From positions 40,687 to 104,686 of the forward strand of contig JTDE01001352.1 of the NCBI GenBank assembly GCA_014338405.1: a stretch of 64,000 nucleotides of DNA. The letters run 5' to 3'. The position numbers and the translations under genes were made by a program. How positions within the stretch are numbered: the first letter of the stretch is position 1; each line of letters starts with the position of its first letter. Positions 24,868 to 35,489 of this stretch are shown one piece after another. The stretch comes from Paragonimus skrjabini miyazakii. Lineage: Eukaryota; Platyhelminthes; Trematoda; Plagiorchiida; Troglotrematidae. The notes beneath the pieces were generated by a model that saw only the letters and a list, made by a program, of their open reading frames with translations, ran no database searches and had not been told where the DNA came from.

Positions 24868-25450
24868 GGTAAAACAGTAGATCTACAGCAAAGCGTAATA
24901 ATAGTCTTCAAAACAGCGTCTATCAACAAACCAATCACATTCACAAACTTCCACTCCTATGATTTATGGTATATTTTTTGTTCCACTGGCGCTGCTTTTG
25001 AGTCTACCGATTCACAAGTTGTTTGTTCGAATTCCAATTATAATTATTTCAACCGAAAAATAAATCAGACCATTCACCCATTTGATCAAATCAGACTACA
25101 TGAAATGGCCAGACTCAAATATCTATATCAGTCCACAGTTTGGATCTCTCACTGTTTTTACCTTTGAATGTGATTATCTTGGTTAATGAACACGAAGTAC
25201 AGATCCGTACACAAATGTAACTGAATAGAGAAAGTACCAAATATCTACAAGTTCAGTGTGTCATTTCAAACAACTACACTTTAACTGAAGCGGAAAAGTT
25301 CTTAGGAACTACGAAACTCGATTGTATTGTCGCAACTTGAAGGTGACACAATACAACAGTAAGAGCCAAATTTGTTGTATTCTTAACACGACACACCACA
25401 TACAAAGCGAAAAGATGATAACGTATACATAAAAAATCTGTCTAACTCAC

Positions 25451-25897
25451 TTTGGAGAAGTCTTTTGGATTCGGAGGACATCCGGGACTAATGAAGTGTT
25501 CCACAGGGATATTTCGGTTAGTCACACGGTTTGCCAAAACCGTACACAAACGCAGCAAACTCGGGACGATAGCTTTTCGAATCACTCCAGCTTCACAACA
25601 GTGAGATCTGCTCAAACGACCAATGGTCCCATGTGTGGTCAGTGAGACTAACAAAGATTTCAGTACCCTATCGATCAATGATGCAACAGAAGACGTGTAA
25701 GGCACCAAAGCCTTCGTTTGGTCGGTCACAGTGAGCTCTGTGATCCAACGGATCAACAGGCTCGTCACTTGTGCTTCCACAATCACTGGCTGATGCACAA
25801 TGGGCTGCTTGCACGACGTACACGTTCGGGATGATCGACGCAAGGCCGCGACGTGTTCGAATGAGAAACAGTCGGATACAGGTAGTCTGCCGAAGGC
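25451..25897 (-). CDS. Probable neurobeachin-like exon, N-terminal armadillo region
   Basis: An open stretch of 149 codons ending at consensus donor TCCAAA|GTGAGT. The acceptor is ..ggctgttgacag at 25898 (phase 0) or ..ccttcggcag at 25887 (phase 2). It reads amphipathic helices (VTSLLIRWITELTV, SSVASLIDRVLKSLLVSL, AIVPSLLRLCTVLANRV) and a hydrophilic tail ending NPKDFSK. Exit phase 0 matches exon 23409-23628. Codon use is rich in GC third positions like the core exons and unlike the introns around it. A CxxC (CTSC) occurs near the start. The family assignment rests on its position and helical pattern, since the N-terminal region of BEACH proteins is poorly conserved. Confidence 0.58.
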
Positions 25898-27473
25898 CTG
25901 TCAACAGCCATATGGGTTCCGATAGTTGAGACGTACCAATGAGATTTTGAACATCGGGATGAAAAAGAAAGAGTTAGTCGGAACATTGCACACAATTATT
26001 TATCCATATTTATGGTAATTGATCGTCAACAAGGGAAAAGCCCTGATGTTTACATGGAATGGTTTAAGCAGGTTTCGATCGTGTCCTAGGTAGTGAACAT
26101 GATATGCGATCCTTATGATTTATCATTTTCCCGTCTGATTGTCCGAACACTGATCAATTAAAACTATCTGTCCTGATTAGTGGCTTACCAGATTAAACAT
26201 GAATACGATATTGTTCCGGTGTATTTACTATGAAATGATGATGAAGTGAAGGACCTTGTTTCTCGTCCGATTCACTCGGCAAGGCTAGCTAGCCGTGTTA
26301 CACGACGCATACGACCCGAAACATCAACCATCTTATAAAAAGGCAAAAGTAGCAGAAAATAACTTAATGATATACGCTCACCAATGGAACATTGGATCGA
26401 GGAATCTACCTTAGGTGAACTAGGCATACAGTCCCATCGTTGCGATAAGCTCAGTATGGTCTGTTCACATTATCCGGAACGGTGCCAAGTTCCAATATTG
26501 TTGAATAGTAACCACAACCAGCCTTACTAATGTGATCAGAGATGATTAACGCTAACGGTTGGTAATACCTATTCACATACGACAAAACTGAATACGGCTA
26601 AACTCAGTTAGATCTAGCGAACTGTCTGGAATTGGAAGTTAGTAGGTTTGAGCCGACAGATTTCAAGTGTGATCAACGTAGACAGAAACGCCATGCGGGT
26701 ATTATACAGTCATAGAAATTAGCACATTAAAATAGCAACTATTAATGATGACCGGATGCTTCTAGATAAACTAAATAGCCTCCATGTCAGCAGTATGAAA
26801 GCTACGACCGATTTAAAAGTCTGGACTTTAAGGTTTGATGTTATCCATAGTTACTCTACTTTCTACTGTCAAAGACTGAATCCCATCAACTGTTTGTGGT
26901 TGAGCTGCAAATTTGCAAGCGCCCATTGCAACTCCAGAAAAAGTTGGTGGGGACACGTTTTGTGCAAGCAGTTGGCCCTAACAATCAAAGGCGAAACGGT
27001 GAACAGCTGGACTACCATTACATGACGGCCTGCAATTCCGACACTCAGTCATGGATCACGAGTCCGAGTTCACTGATAAGATCCAACGAGGCCGAAGTAA
27101 TCCGCTGGCGATCACTAAAAACATTTGTTTGTAGGTCTCAACGTCTGTGAGTGCGATCGTAAGGATCGCCCCAATATACACATCCTAATTGCTAGCTGGA
27201 ACTTAATTTAGTCGTGGCTGGAGTTCTGGTAATCTACAGGCCATTCTAGATACCATTTCGCGCTCTGAGGAATATTTCAGAATGCGCCGTGCAACCTCAA
27301 AGTGCATTGCTTCTAAAAAAAACTGTTATCATCACGTAAATCTTTTGCTGGATAATGAAGTCATGGAGGTTGTTGACTAGTTTTTGCGCTGAAAAAGTTG
27401 TATTCAGAACAGCTTATGTAGAGGGAATAAAACAGAACTCAGTATTAACAACGCTAGGGCGATATTGTTGTAT

Positions 27474-27757
27474 CGCTTGTGAGAAGCATACTACCCGCAA
27501 GCGACATTCAGGAACAAAAGGGCAAGCCTCAACGCCAGGAAGACGACGAACCAGAAGCAACTATCGGAACAATGTGTACGTGTTATGGGGGAATTGTCAC
27601 CAGGGCAAATGACAACATACTGCTACCCACTTTGTGTATATGCAGGTCAACCGTGCAAATGAGTGTACTTGTTTCTGGTCCCATGTATGGGGGTTCGTGC
27701 AATGAACGAATTTACAGGCCAAGTATCTTTTGCAGTCACAATAATATTTGCTAACCT
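27474..27757 (+). repeat. Dispersed repeat, copy 2 (partner at 17045-17345)
   Basis: Collinear with 17045-17345, same orientation. The 27501-27600 part can be read as QRQEDDEPEATIGTMCTC and the partner as RRQEDDGPEETIGIVCTC, so protein-like similarity is kept in that frame. It could be a relic of a coding element, but no known domain is recognised. Upstream (26880-27320) is a GC-richer stretch of unknown nature with frames at 26756-27150. Confidence 0.6.
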
Positions 27758-28010
27758 AGTGCATCTGTTGTTACGGTGAGTTATTTCTCACACGTTGGAG
27801 GGTTGCGCGTATGAGACGACTTTACGGATCATTTTACTTCACGGCTACGAAACTTCACCATCCGGAGTAGCTGGCCATCTAGGTTCGAGTTCGAACGAAT
27901 GTATTAAGTTGCATTAACGGACAAGCGACAATGTGGTCAGGAGGTGAGTGTCAAGTGAGCTGCTCAGTTCAATTTTTAACTACACATACACGTAGACGGT
28001 CAGGTCATGT

Positions 28011-28092
28011 ACAAAACAGGCCAGCCAGATATTTGTCGCATTTAACACATCTTGCCGACGCCTCGATCAACTGGCGTAAGGTGCGAGGTGAA
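28011..28092 (+). mobile_element. RTE C-terminal fragment
   Basis: Reads RPARYLSHLTHLADASINWR followed by KVRG. Nearly the same nucleotides occur at 52719-52803, where the next residues GGQAMTW are typical of the RTE C-terminal 'W-K-K-x-R-G-G-Q-x-x-T-W' motif. The host intron is in the opposite orientation. Only the last part of the element remains. Confidence 0.6.
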
Positions 28093-28110
28093 CTGGTAAG
28101 GACTGGTAAT

Positions 28111-28329
28111 AACCAACGGACGAAGAATGGCAGGCAGACAATCTCCCGATAGGAGGCGCCAATCACACGCAGAAACCAGGCAGAATTGCACACAACGTGT
28201 GAGCGGAAACCTGTGGGTGTTGTGGACTGGAATTCTGACTCATTAACGCGAGCGGGCGCGTAGCATGGTAACTGAGGAGTTGGACAATAAACTTTGTACT
28301 TTATTGGACGCCTTTTTGCTAAGATAATC
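28111..28329 (+). repeat. Dispersed repeat, copy A (partner 54849-55069)
   Basis: About 220 bases strongly similar to 54849-55069. The core gtgtgagcggaaacct with the following gtgttgtggactggaattctga is almost identical, followed by taa.cgcgagcg.gcgcgtagcatggt and ttggacgcctttt.gcta. The repeat directly follows the RTE fragment at 28011-28092, so it may be that element's 3' untranslated end. Alternatively, TGTGAG at the start and an AATAAA-like box suggest a degraded LTR. Confidence 0.7.
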
Positions 28330-28482
28330 ATGATAATTCTGTTCTGTCAAAGGAGCTTAGGTACTGAAAACCGAGTTGCTCGTTTACGTGACTCAAGTAC
28401 GATCATATCAGTGATGTTAAGTCTGGTTACTAAGCTGAGCACTGCCCCCGGAAGGTAAATGCTTGAATCCCGGGATTATTAC

Positions 28483-28560
28483 AGCAATAGAGCTGCACGA
28501 TGGTCCAACCAAAGTAAATGTTCCGGCTTGAGATTTTGTTGTTGATTGTATGTCGTTCGT
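28483..28560 (-). CDS. Possible small exon of the neurobeachin-like gene
   Basis: Acceptor ..aatacaaagtgcag and donor TTGCT|GTAATA bound 78 bases reading TTYNQQQNLKPEHLLWLDHR followed by AALL. Entry and exit are both phase 2, and the alternative acceptor of the next exon (25887) also needs phase 2. No family motif is visible; it is proposed on splice sites, phase and protein-like composition only. Confidence 0.3.
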
Positions 28561-29792
28561 CTGCACTTTGTATTCATATAACTTTTGGGGAAGGTGTTGG
28601 CTATATGTATCTTTGTCCGAAAGGCACTGCTAAATGGATGCACTCTGGATTTTATAAGTAAAACCATCCATCTCTCAATAAAATGACCGGAAGTTCTACT
28701 AAGTACTATCCTTGCTGTTACACATTAGTACCAATAAATGAATCCGGTCGTACTATATCTGTCTGTCATTAAGTTCCAAGTCTTGTGCAGCTCACTATAT
28801 ACCGGGCCATTCGAAACCGCAATGCTCACTGTATCTGAGAAAACTCAAATTGCAATGAAGCATAATTCACTGTTGGTTGAGGTTTTAGCGTTCAACTGAG
28901 ACTTTCGGTTGGCCTACCTTAAACGGAATCACTTGAAGAGAGTTTCGATCGTTGATTAGGGCTCATTAATTGTGCGAATTTTTCAGTCCACGACTTGCAC
29001 TTTTCTGCATGCAGGACGCACCTTCGGATTCTGCTCCGATGACCTCACCAAAAACTATCATCTATATATCCCGCCACAACATGTGAACTAGCCCTAGGTC
29101 ACCTGATCCCCTTCCGACAAAGCAGTAACAGTTCCGCTGACTTTAACCATGTATTGGCCAGGGCTTCAGAATTTTATAACCGAGTTCAAAAAGCTGAACT
29201 CAAAGCATTTTCTGTGTTCTACTTGGTCGCAGTTTACATATCGCACATCAGGCGTCTCCTACTGAAACACTGCAAGCAACCGGTAATGACTGTGGACATT
29301 CGTTTTCCATAATATGTGACTGAAACTGTGATTTTTTTCAACATTAATCGTTTGTCGTTGCATCGTCTAGCGTGCTGCCGAAACCCTTATCATCAAAAGA
29401 TACGCACACCTTGGTACGAGTTCAATTATGTGCATCGATAAGTACATTGCGCACCCAAGTAAGTTCTTACCTCAGAAATCAGCATCAGGTGTACACCACG
29501 CGAAGAAAAAAATAAGTGCTGGTATGCTACTGGTATACCTCACAGCATTGCATGATTGCGAGTACATTTAGACTGAGTAATTCAACCATGCAACTAAAAA
29601 AGTCAAATAGAGGGAATGAGTTAGTTTATCTTTGTGGCGGTGTCGACGATTCAAACTACAAAAACTCAACATAATCAGAATTACTATTAACACCTTTGAG
29701 TTGGAATGGCCAACTACGTCAAGAGGTTAATTCACATCGGCTTATCGTTATGCAGACGTACAAATCGTTTTAAGAAAAAATTGACTATTTAC

Positions 29793-29929
29793 TTTGACTT
29801 ATGGAATCAGAAAATTCTGGTTTCATGAACCATTTTTGAATCTCCTTGATCGACGGAGTCTCAAGAATTGTAGAGGTCTTCGTGAACATTACTTCAATTA
29901 CCAGGAGAACAAATTGCAGAGCTAATGAA
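29793..29929 (-). CDS. Probable exon of the neurobeachin-like gene, N-terminal helical region
   Basis: Excellent acceptor ..cctcctttctgtgtgtgcag and donor CAAA|GTAAAT bound 137 bases (phase 2 in, phase 1 out). It reads SLALQFVLLVIEVMFTK, then TSTILETPSIKEIQKWF. One hydrophobic helix is followed by an amphipathic helix, as in armadillo or HEAT repeats. It does not join in phase to either neighbouring candidate (28483-28560 or 31934-32045), so either exons are missing between or one neighbour is wrong. Same strand as the core gene. Confidence 0.42.
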
Positions 29930-31275
29930 CTGCACACACAGAAAGGAGGATTCAGCCGTGCCCAACATAAGAGATCTAAATTGGTGTTGACACAGGGAAA
30001 TGAAAATACTTGAAGACAACCTATTTCTTCGCCGATTACTTTCAAAAGATCACAGAAAGATGGTACGAAAGAAATCGTGAGCCTCACCTGCAATGGTTCA
30101 AAACATCCACCTCTAGTGTGATCCGCTTCCAACGGTCGGATCATAGAGAAAACCGGTAGGAGCACTACGAACTATCTAAGCGTTGGTTGTTACCCTCAAA
30201 GACTTGTCAGAATGCGAGTGTATCGTCATCACATCTCTCAATCTCTGTCTGTTTGCACATAAATAGTCAAACGGACCAGTGGCAGACATGGCGTGGCCGT
30301 GTAAAAATCAGTTTGTAGAATAATGTGTAAATAAATAAAGCTGCCCCTTGCGGTCGATGACGAAAAACGAGTGCACATGCGTAAAAGTTCAATGACGCCG
30401 AAATCAGTGCACTTTCCATCTCACGTCCGAACCAACCAAGCGATGCCAATTCTTCTGTATGGAGCTTTCAGTGTCCCAGTAGTGACGTGAGTCAAACGAG
30501 CACTTTACAGGTACGTCAACTACCATTCAGACATTTTTCGAAGAAGTCTGTTTCAATGAAACACTGTAGCAATAGCAGGAGTGGATTCCTAGTGATTAAA
30601 CCTCGACAGATCCCCTGAATCCGATTACGACAATGACCGCATTGAACCGGAATGCAGTTTTCTAGAGTTCTACGTAAGGACTGTAAAGATTATTTGTTTG
30701 ACTGACCTAAGTGAATGCAAAAAGCCCTTTTATCAGGGACTGCATGAGCACTGAGTACCCTGACTTGTGGTTTTCACTGATTGTCAATTAGGTGTCAGTT
30801 AAAATGTGTATTAAAATGTTTACGGTTTGTCCCGGTGACTTGACAGTTAGATTGGGAACTGCGAATAACAATTCCACTGACCAGTGCCAGTTCATCTGTA
30901 TGTGTCTTGGATAGACTGTGGGTTCAGTTATGGTATTACGAACGATACTCCATCTGAAACCGAATTGGCTTCAAGCTTTAATTAGCAAAACAATAAAATT
31001 CCGGATGCAAAATGTTTTCCAGCTCTTTCTAATGATGGTCGTCAAGACCGATCACTACCCACCAATTCAAACGAGAGACTATTTTGTAAGTGGCGCTTAC
31101 CAAATATTACCTCCACCTGAGTTTAAATATAGAGTAGTGCAGGGTATGAATTATAGGCTTTAACTTTTCCGATGCTCTTATCCTTAATGTGAGTTTTGCC
31201 TTTTTTCCATGCTAGCTTTCGTGATAGCTGAAAACTAGCTGGTGATGGTGTCGCTACTGATAAGCATGTTAATAA

Positions 31276-31276
<1 letters not shown>

Positions 31277-31323
<47 letters not shown>
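31277..31323. repeat. (TAA)n microsatellite
   Basis: About sixteen uninterrupted ATA/TAA units within an intron of the neurobeachin-like gene. Confidence 0.95.
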
Positions 31324-31324
<1 letters not shown>

Positions 31325-31689
31325 TGGTAAGCACAGGCGTCTTAACCTTGTCTCTATTGCACTAGAAAATACTGGCAGGTTTCATGATTCGACGGCTATC
31401 GAAATATTCAAAGAACCAGATGCTTGGAAGAATAGGATTGTTCGCCACCTGAGTGTGGACGTACCGGTTATACCTTTAATTTGACAGAGACACTGGAGCA
31501 TCAGCTACTCTCTATGAGCCAACAGCCTTGGCATGTTTTGACCGAAAATGCTGTTTTGAACTCAGTCGCCTAACACGCTCGATGAGACTATCACCATCCT
31601 AAAAAAGACCCAGTGAGCTAAGTCACCTTGTTGAACCCGTTGGATACTGGATGTGAATGCAGTTGTCCTGATCTCTATTCTTACACAAA

Positions 31690-31914
31690 TACGTGATGAA
31701 TGCTGTTCAGGGGAAAATACTCAAGAATTCATGAATTTGGCATTGGAGCTTCAGCCGGGTGGTAATCAACTGGTATTGAGTATACAGACGACGCTGCTGC
31801 AAAAAGTTTTTACGCAGAAAACATGCAGGTTATGCTTAACTGGTTGACTGTTCCGGTTGGTCTATATGACATCTAATTCTCACCCTAAAGAGTGCATTAC
31901 AGATTGGGTTACCC
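31690..31914 (+). mobile_element. RTE reverse transcriptase fragment (active-site region)
   Basis: At 31775-31792 the plus strand reads IEYTDD, from the RTE motif LEYADD, followed by ENMQVMLNWL and, after a stop, FSP, matching 'xxMQxLLxxLxxxxxxFGMRFSPSKCK'. Just before it, in another frame, 31720-31763 reads EFMNLALELQPGG, matching the '..E..L...GVELLPGG' lead-in. Frameshifts and stops show an old dead copy. It resembles the SR2-like RTE subfamily more than the 6-8 kb copy. It is opposite in orientation to the host gene. Confidence 0.65.
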
Positions 31915-31933
31915 CTGACCATAACTTTCTCAC

Positions 31934-32045
31934 TGTATTTTAAAAGTATTAGCCGCTTCACCCATTTAGATAATGTCATCTGACTGATTTGTGTTATTGC
32001 TGTTGCTACTAGGATAATGAGGGCACGTACCGCGGTTTGCTGATC
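31934..32045 (-). CDS. Possible exon of the neurobeachin-like gene
   Basis: Acceptor ..caaatgataag and donor TACA|GTGAGA bound 112 bases (phase 0 in, 1 out). It reads DQQTAVRALIILVATAITQI then SQMTLSKWVKRLILLKY, a strongly amphipathic helix pair like an armadillo repeat. The acceptor has a weak pyrimidine tract. Entry phase agrees with exon 34076-34461; exit phase does not agree with 29793-29929. Confidence 0.3.
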
Positions 32046-34075
32046 CTTATCATTTGTCGTCAATCGTCCATCAAATGACAGGTTCATGACGCTTGTTTAT
32101 GTTCACTCTTGTTTTATGAATCAGAGACCTCACTCATCCAGGCGGACGATGCAGCTAAAGCCTTGCTATTTCAACGCCGGTATCTCGCCAATCAATAAGT
32201 ATCAAGTGAGTTGGTTATGTAGACGATGCTACAGTCCATAAACGTGTACCATAGCAATCCCTAAGTTTAGGCAAGAAGAGGAAAACGGTACCTACACTGG
32301 TTGCATCAACGGCGCATCTACCATATTGCTTATCTCTTATTAATGACAGTTGTAACAGATCGCGAGTCGGCCAGTCGATGACGTAGAGAAGTATTGCCTA
32401 ACGGATGCAGGAGTGTGCAACCATGCGCGTCATCGACTATAACGGTTCTGGGGCATGGAAATGCTTCACTCAGTGAAGAATCTTTATCAATAAGACTCTT
32501 TGCGAATGTCCATTATTTCATTTGTTTATTTGTTTGATTCACATGTTCGTATTATTTTATTTAGTAATCTGTCACTTCGTAAACTACTATCAGAGTAAGT
32601 GGTTGCCTGATTCACAATACACGGCGTACAAATCAAGGATGAAAATGTGTTTCTGATTTGCTATGTATATCGTTAAAGGTTGTGGAGCCTTCGCGAGTCC
32701 CAGTGAAATCAGAGATATCACGTTACCGAGATAACGGAAATTTATGATGTAACGTGAAAAGCGGTTAACTAGTCATCACTGAGAGAAGCAAACGTGGTTT
32801 ACAGCAGTTAGTCAAGAATGTGTAAGAGATGTGTAGAAAGTAGGTAAATTTTCGGTACAGATAGGTATTCTATTCAGCGAACGGAACATTCACACAAACG
32901 GTCATATATAACTTTGACAAGAAATCGATTTTTGCTCACAGTTTATATTCCTTCTGCACAATTTGTGAAAAAGTTTTTCTGACTGAGTACAACAAAACAG
33001 CACGGAACGCTTCCAGCGGAAAAAGCAGTCAAAAGATGACATTCTCTAGTCTGTGCTAATTCAAATCCGCAGATACATATACTTGTATACTGATATGGCA
33101 AGCAAAACTTGTACATGAACGTTGCAAATAACCGAAGCATCATAATTAGATATCTCTTGCTTAGTTTATCTATCTGATGGATTTGAACCACAGTGAAGAG
33201 ATTAGCTACAATCGGACGTGAATTATTTGTTCTTCATAGAACACTATTTGATTCTGATAAATGGATTGAGAATGTTACGAGCAAGTTCTAATACTCTCGG
33301 TTTCAACTACCTCGGGTGGCTTTCCTCAAGAGGATTTCTTGATTTCGTTTACCAGACCATTGGACCTTATCCCCGGACTGTCCGACCTTACAAATTGAAA
33401 GTTGGAAATCAGAAGAGAGAGGGTTTCAAGAAGAAAGTATTTTAGAGCGAAAAAGAAACAACCCACATTTCAGATAAAGATGGGTTCAAATGGGAACGAA
33501 TGATTAGTCAGATTTTGGAATAACGACAGTTGATAAGACTGACCATCGTTCCAAACTGCATTCCAACCGCACTTCCATTATATAAAGGAATACTGTATAC
33601 AGTACTCACAAATAAAGTGATGCCACGCTGCATAAACCAATGAGTTAACTTTTATGATATTGGTGTGCAGAGAGTTTACAATGCAAAGCTAATGTCAACG
33701 AATAATGAAAAATGAAAAAAGACGACTTGCAATCCTCAATTACTTTTAGTGTGTTGGGATTGACAACTTATCATACTACAGCCGCGTGATAGTCCATAAA
33801 CCAGCATGATTGTCACATAAAATTATCTTATCGTTCTTTGGAAACTTATCTAAGCAATACATCGACCAGCTGAGTGAAATGTTATTTTCAGAGCATTTCG
33901 CGCAAAAAGCATGAAGAGTTAAACCTACTATAGATTCCAAAAATTCAAACGTAAACGCGCCACTAATTAGTGGAATTTAGAATCAGCAATAGGTATAAGA
34001 GTACAACGTGCGATAAGGATGAAAATAGTTGTCATGTTCGTCAACTGTGCAAAACATTCAACCCGGTGAATTTAC

Positions 34076-34461
34076 CCAAGATAGTAAAGCCTTGGTGATC
34101 GCATCCAGGGATGTAGGATTGCCGGACGGTTCGGACTCCAACAAGCTTTGTACAGCCCCGCAGCCCCTGTAAACCGAACACAACGGGATCGCATCAATCA
34201 AGCGTTGTTCCAACGAGGAGTAGAACAGTTCTGACAGATAGTTTGCTGTGTGATACGATAAGTCTTCATGAGAGGTGGACACCCTGAACTGGGATTGACT
34301 GTGTGAACTGTGATCCTCAATGGTCAGACTGGCCAATAGACTTATAGCGTATCGCGTCCGTAACTCGTTATGCTGCGTGTGAAGGATGGAAGAACCAACC
34401 ACAGTGGTCAGACTGTTCGCGTGGGAGCGGAAGAGGTTGCGAACCCGCTCCGCAGTTTGCA
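34076..34461 (-). CDS. Probable N-terminal-region exon of the neurobeachin-like gene
   Basis: A 386-base open stretch with acceptor ..tctatcttgtttgcctag and donor TGG|GTAAAT (phase 1 in, 0 out). It reads AERVRNLFRSHANSLTTVVG, then NELRTRYAISLLASLTIED, LSYHTANYLSELFYSSLEQR and SLDAITKALLSW. These are successive amphipathic helices with exon-like GC-rich codon use, standing out from the AT-rich flanks. The fold is likely armadillo or HEAT. No signature fixes the family. It could belong to the neurobeachin-like gene, as strand and position suggest, or to an independent gene upstream. Confidence 0.5.
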
Positions 34462-35359
34462 CTAGGCAAACAAGATAGACTGTGAACCAAAATGAATGGA
34501 ATAACTAACTTGCGGCGGATGAAATTTAGTAAACAGGTATATGAGAATGCTGTTGTCATGATCTTTCTAACAGTGCTTTTGTCGCGACGGTTCGCGAGCA
34601 CTCGAATAAATTATCTCAGAAGAAACAACATGATAGATAAAACGCCAAGATCAGTGACAAAATAAAGCACCTAATCAGATAATATGTCTAAGAAAGCATA
34701 CGACTGATGTAACTATAACATAAAGATGCTTAAGAGCTAATAAGAATTTGAAGGAGGTCGTTAATTGATTGGGCAGTCGTTATCAACATTACCGATCTTA
34801 GATAAGCAAATTCATGTACGATTCCTGCTAATGATTGTTTACACTTTCCGATGGTTTTCAACATCCTTTGCGACCCATATTTTCGGAAGAATTTCCATTC
34901 GCGACTCAAGGCATTAAATAAATCGGCAATGCAAACATTTAAATCCTTATACTTTAAGAAGCAACCTAAGAATAACCGTCTCTTGAAAGCTTATCAACCC
35001 GCGGTTTTACACTACCAGCAAAAGTTCAGCGTACACTGGGTTAAGGATCCGGCTAATTTCTTGCCTTAGTCCTGACTATCTGATCTTAAAACCATCTTTT
35101 TCAGTTGTGCGTCGTAGAAGGTGGGAGTACACCTTTATTAGCTACTTTGGTTAGAACTTACATGGAGAGGTAACTAAAAATGTTTGGCTTGACAGCAGTT
35201 TTTCCTGTGATTTTCCTGAACAGGAATTAATTTTTCCTGAAATCCAATAATGTCATCTTTGCTCTGCAAAACATATACAAAAATTCGGACTCTTGACTCA
35301 ACTCTTGTTTCATCTTAACACATGCCACATAAAAGTTGAGTGAGACAGAATCGACACAC

Positions 35360-35489
35360 TATCGTGTATTCTGAGATGATCTACCAAACGCATATCTGGC
35401 ATGCGTGAGATCGGATCGTGCTTGCGAGCTAGAGCTACACCATATCTCTTCATTTTTTGAGTCAATTGAATGCACTCGGCTGTGTGAAA
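35360..35489 (-). CDS. Possible exon upstream of 34076-34461
   Basis: Strong acceptor ..tctttattgtttgtacag. The frame reads FHTAECIQLTQKMKRYGVAL then ARKHDPISRMPDMRLVDHL. The donor GATA|GTGTGT gives exit phase 1, exactly the entry phase of 34076-34461; the stronger-looking TTG|GTAGAT at 35384 would not. Unknown family. Confidence 0.33.

Noticed and set aside
24647..24944. Open frames made of alternating Tyr-Ile
   Set aside because: Translation of the AT microsatellite and its N gap.
17045..27757. Reading the repeat pair as the two LTRs of one 10-kb element
   Set aside because: Exons of the neurobeachin-like gene lie between the copies, and the copies are too diverged for LTRs of one insertion.
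32943..33191. Minus-strand frame with a protein-like end (TRECHLLTAF...) after a fair acceptor
   Set aside because: A stop precedes the only good donor, so no exon can be closed in that frame.
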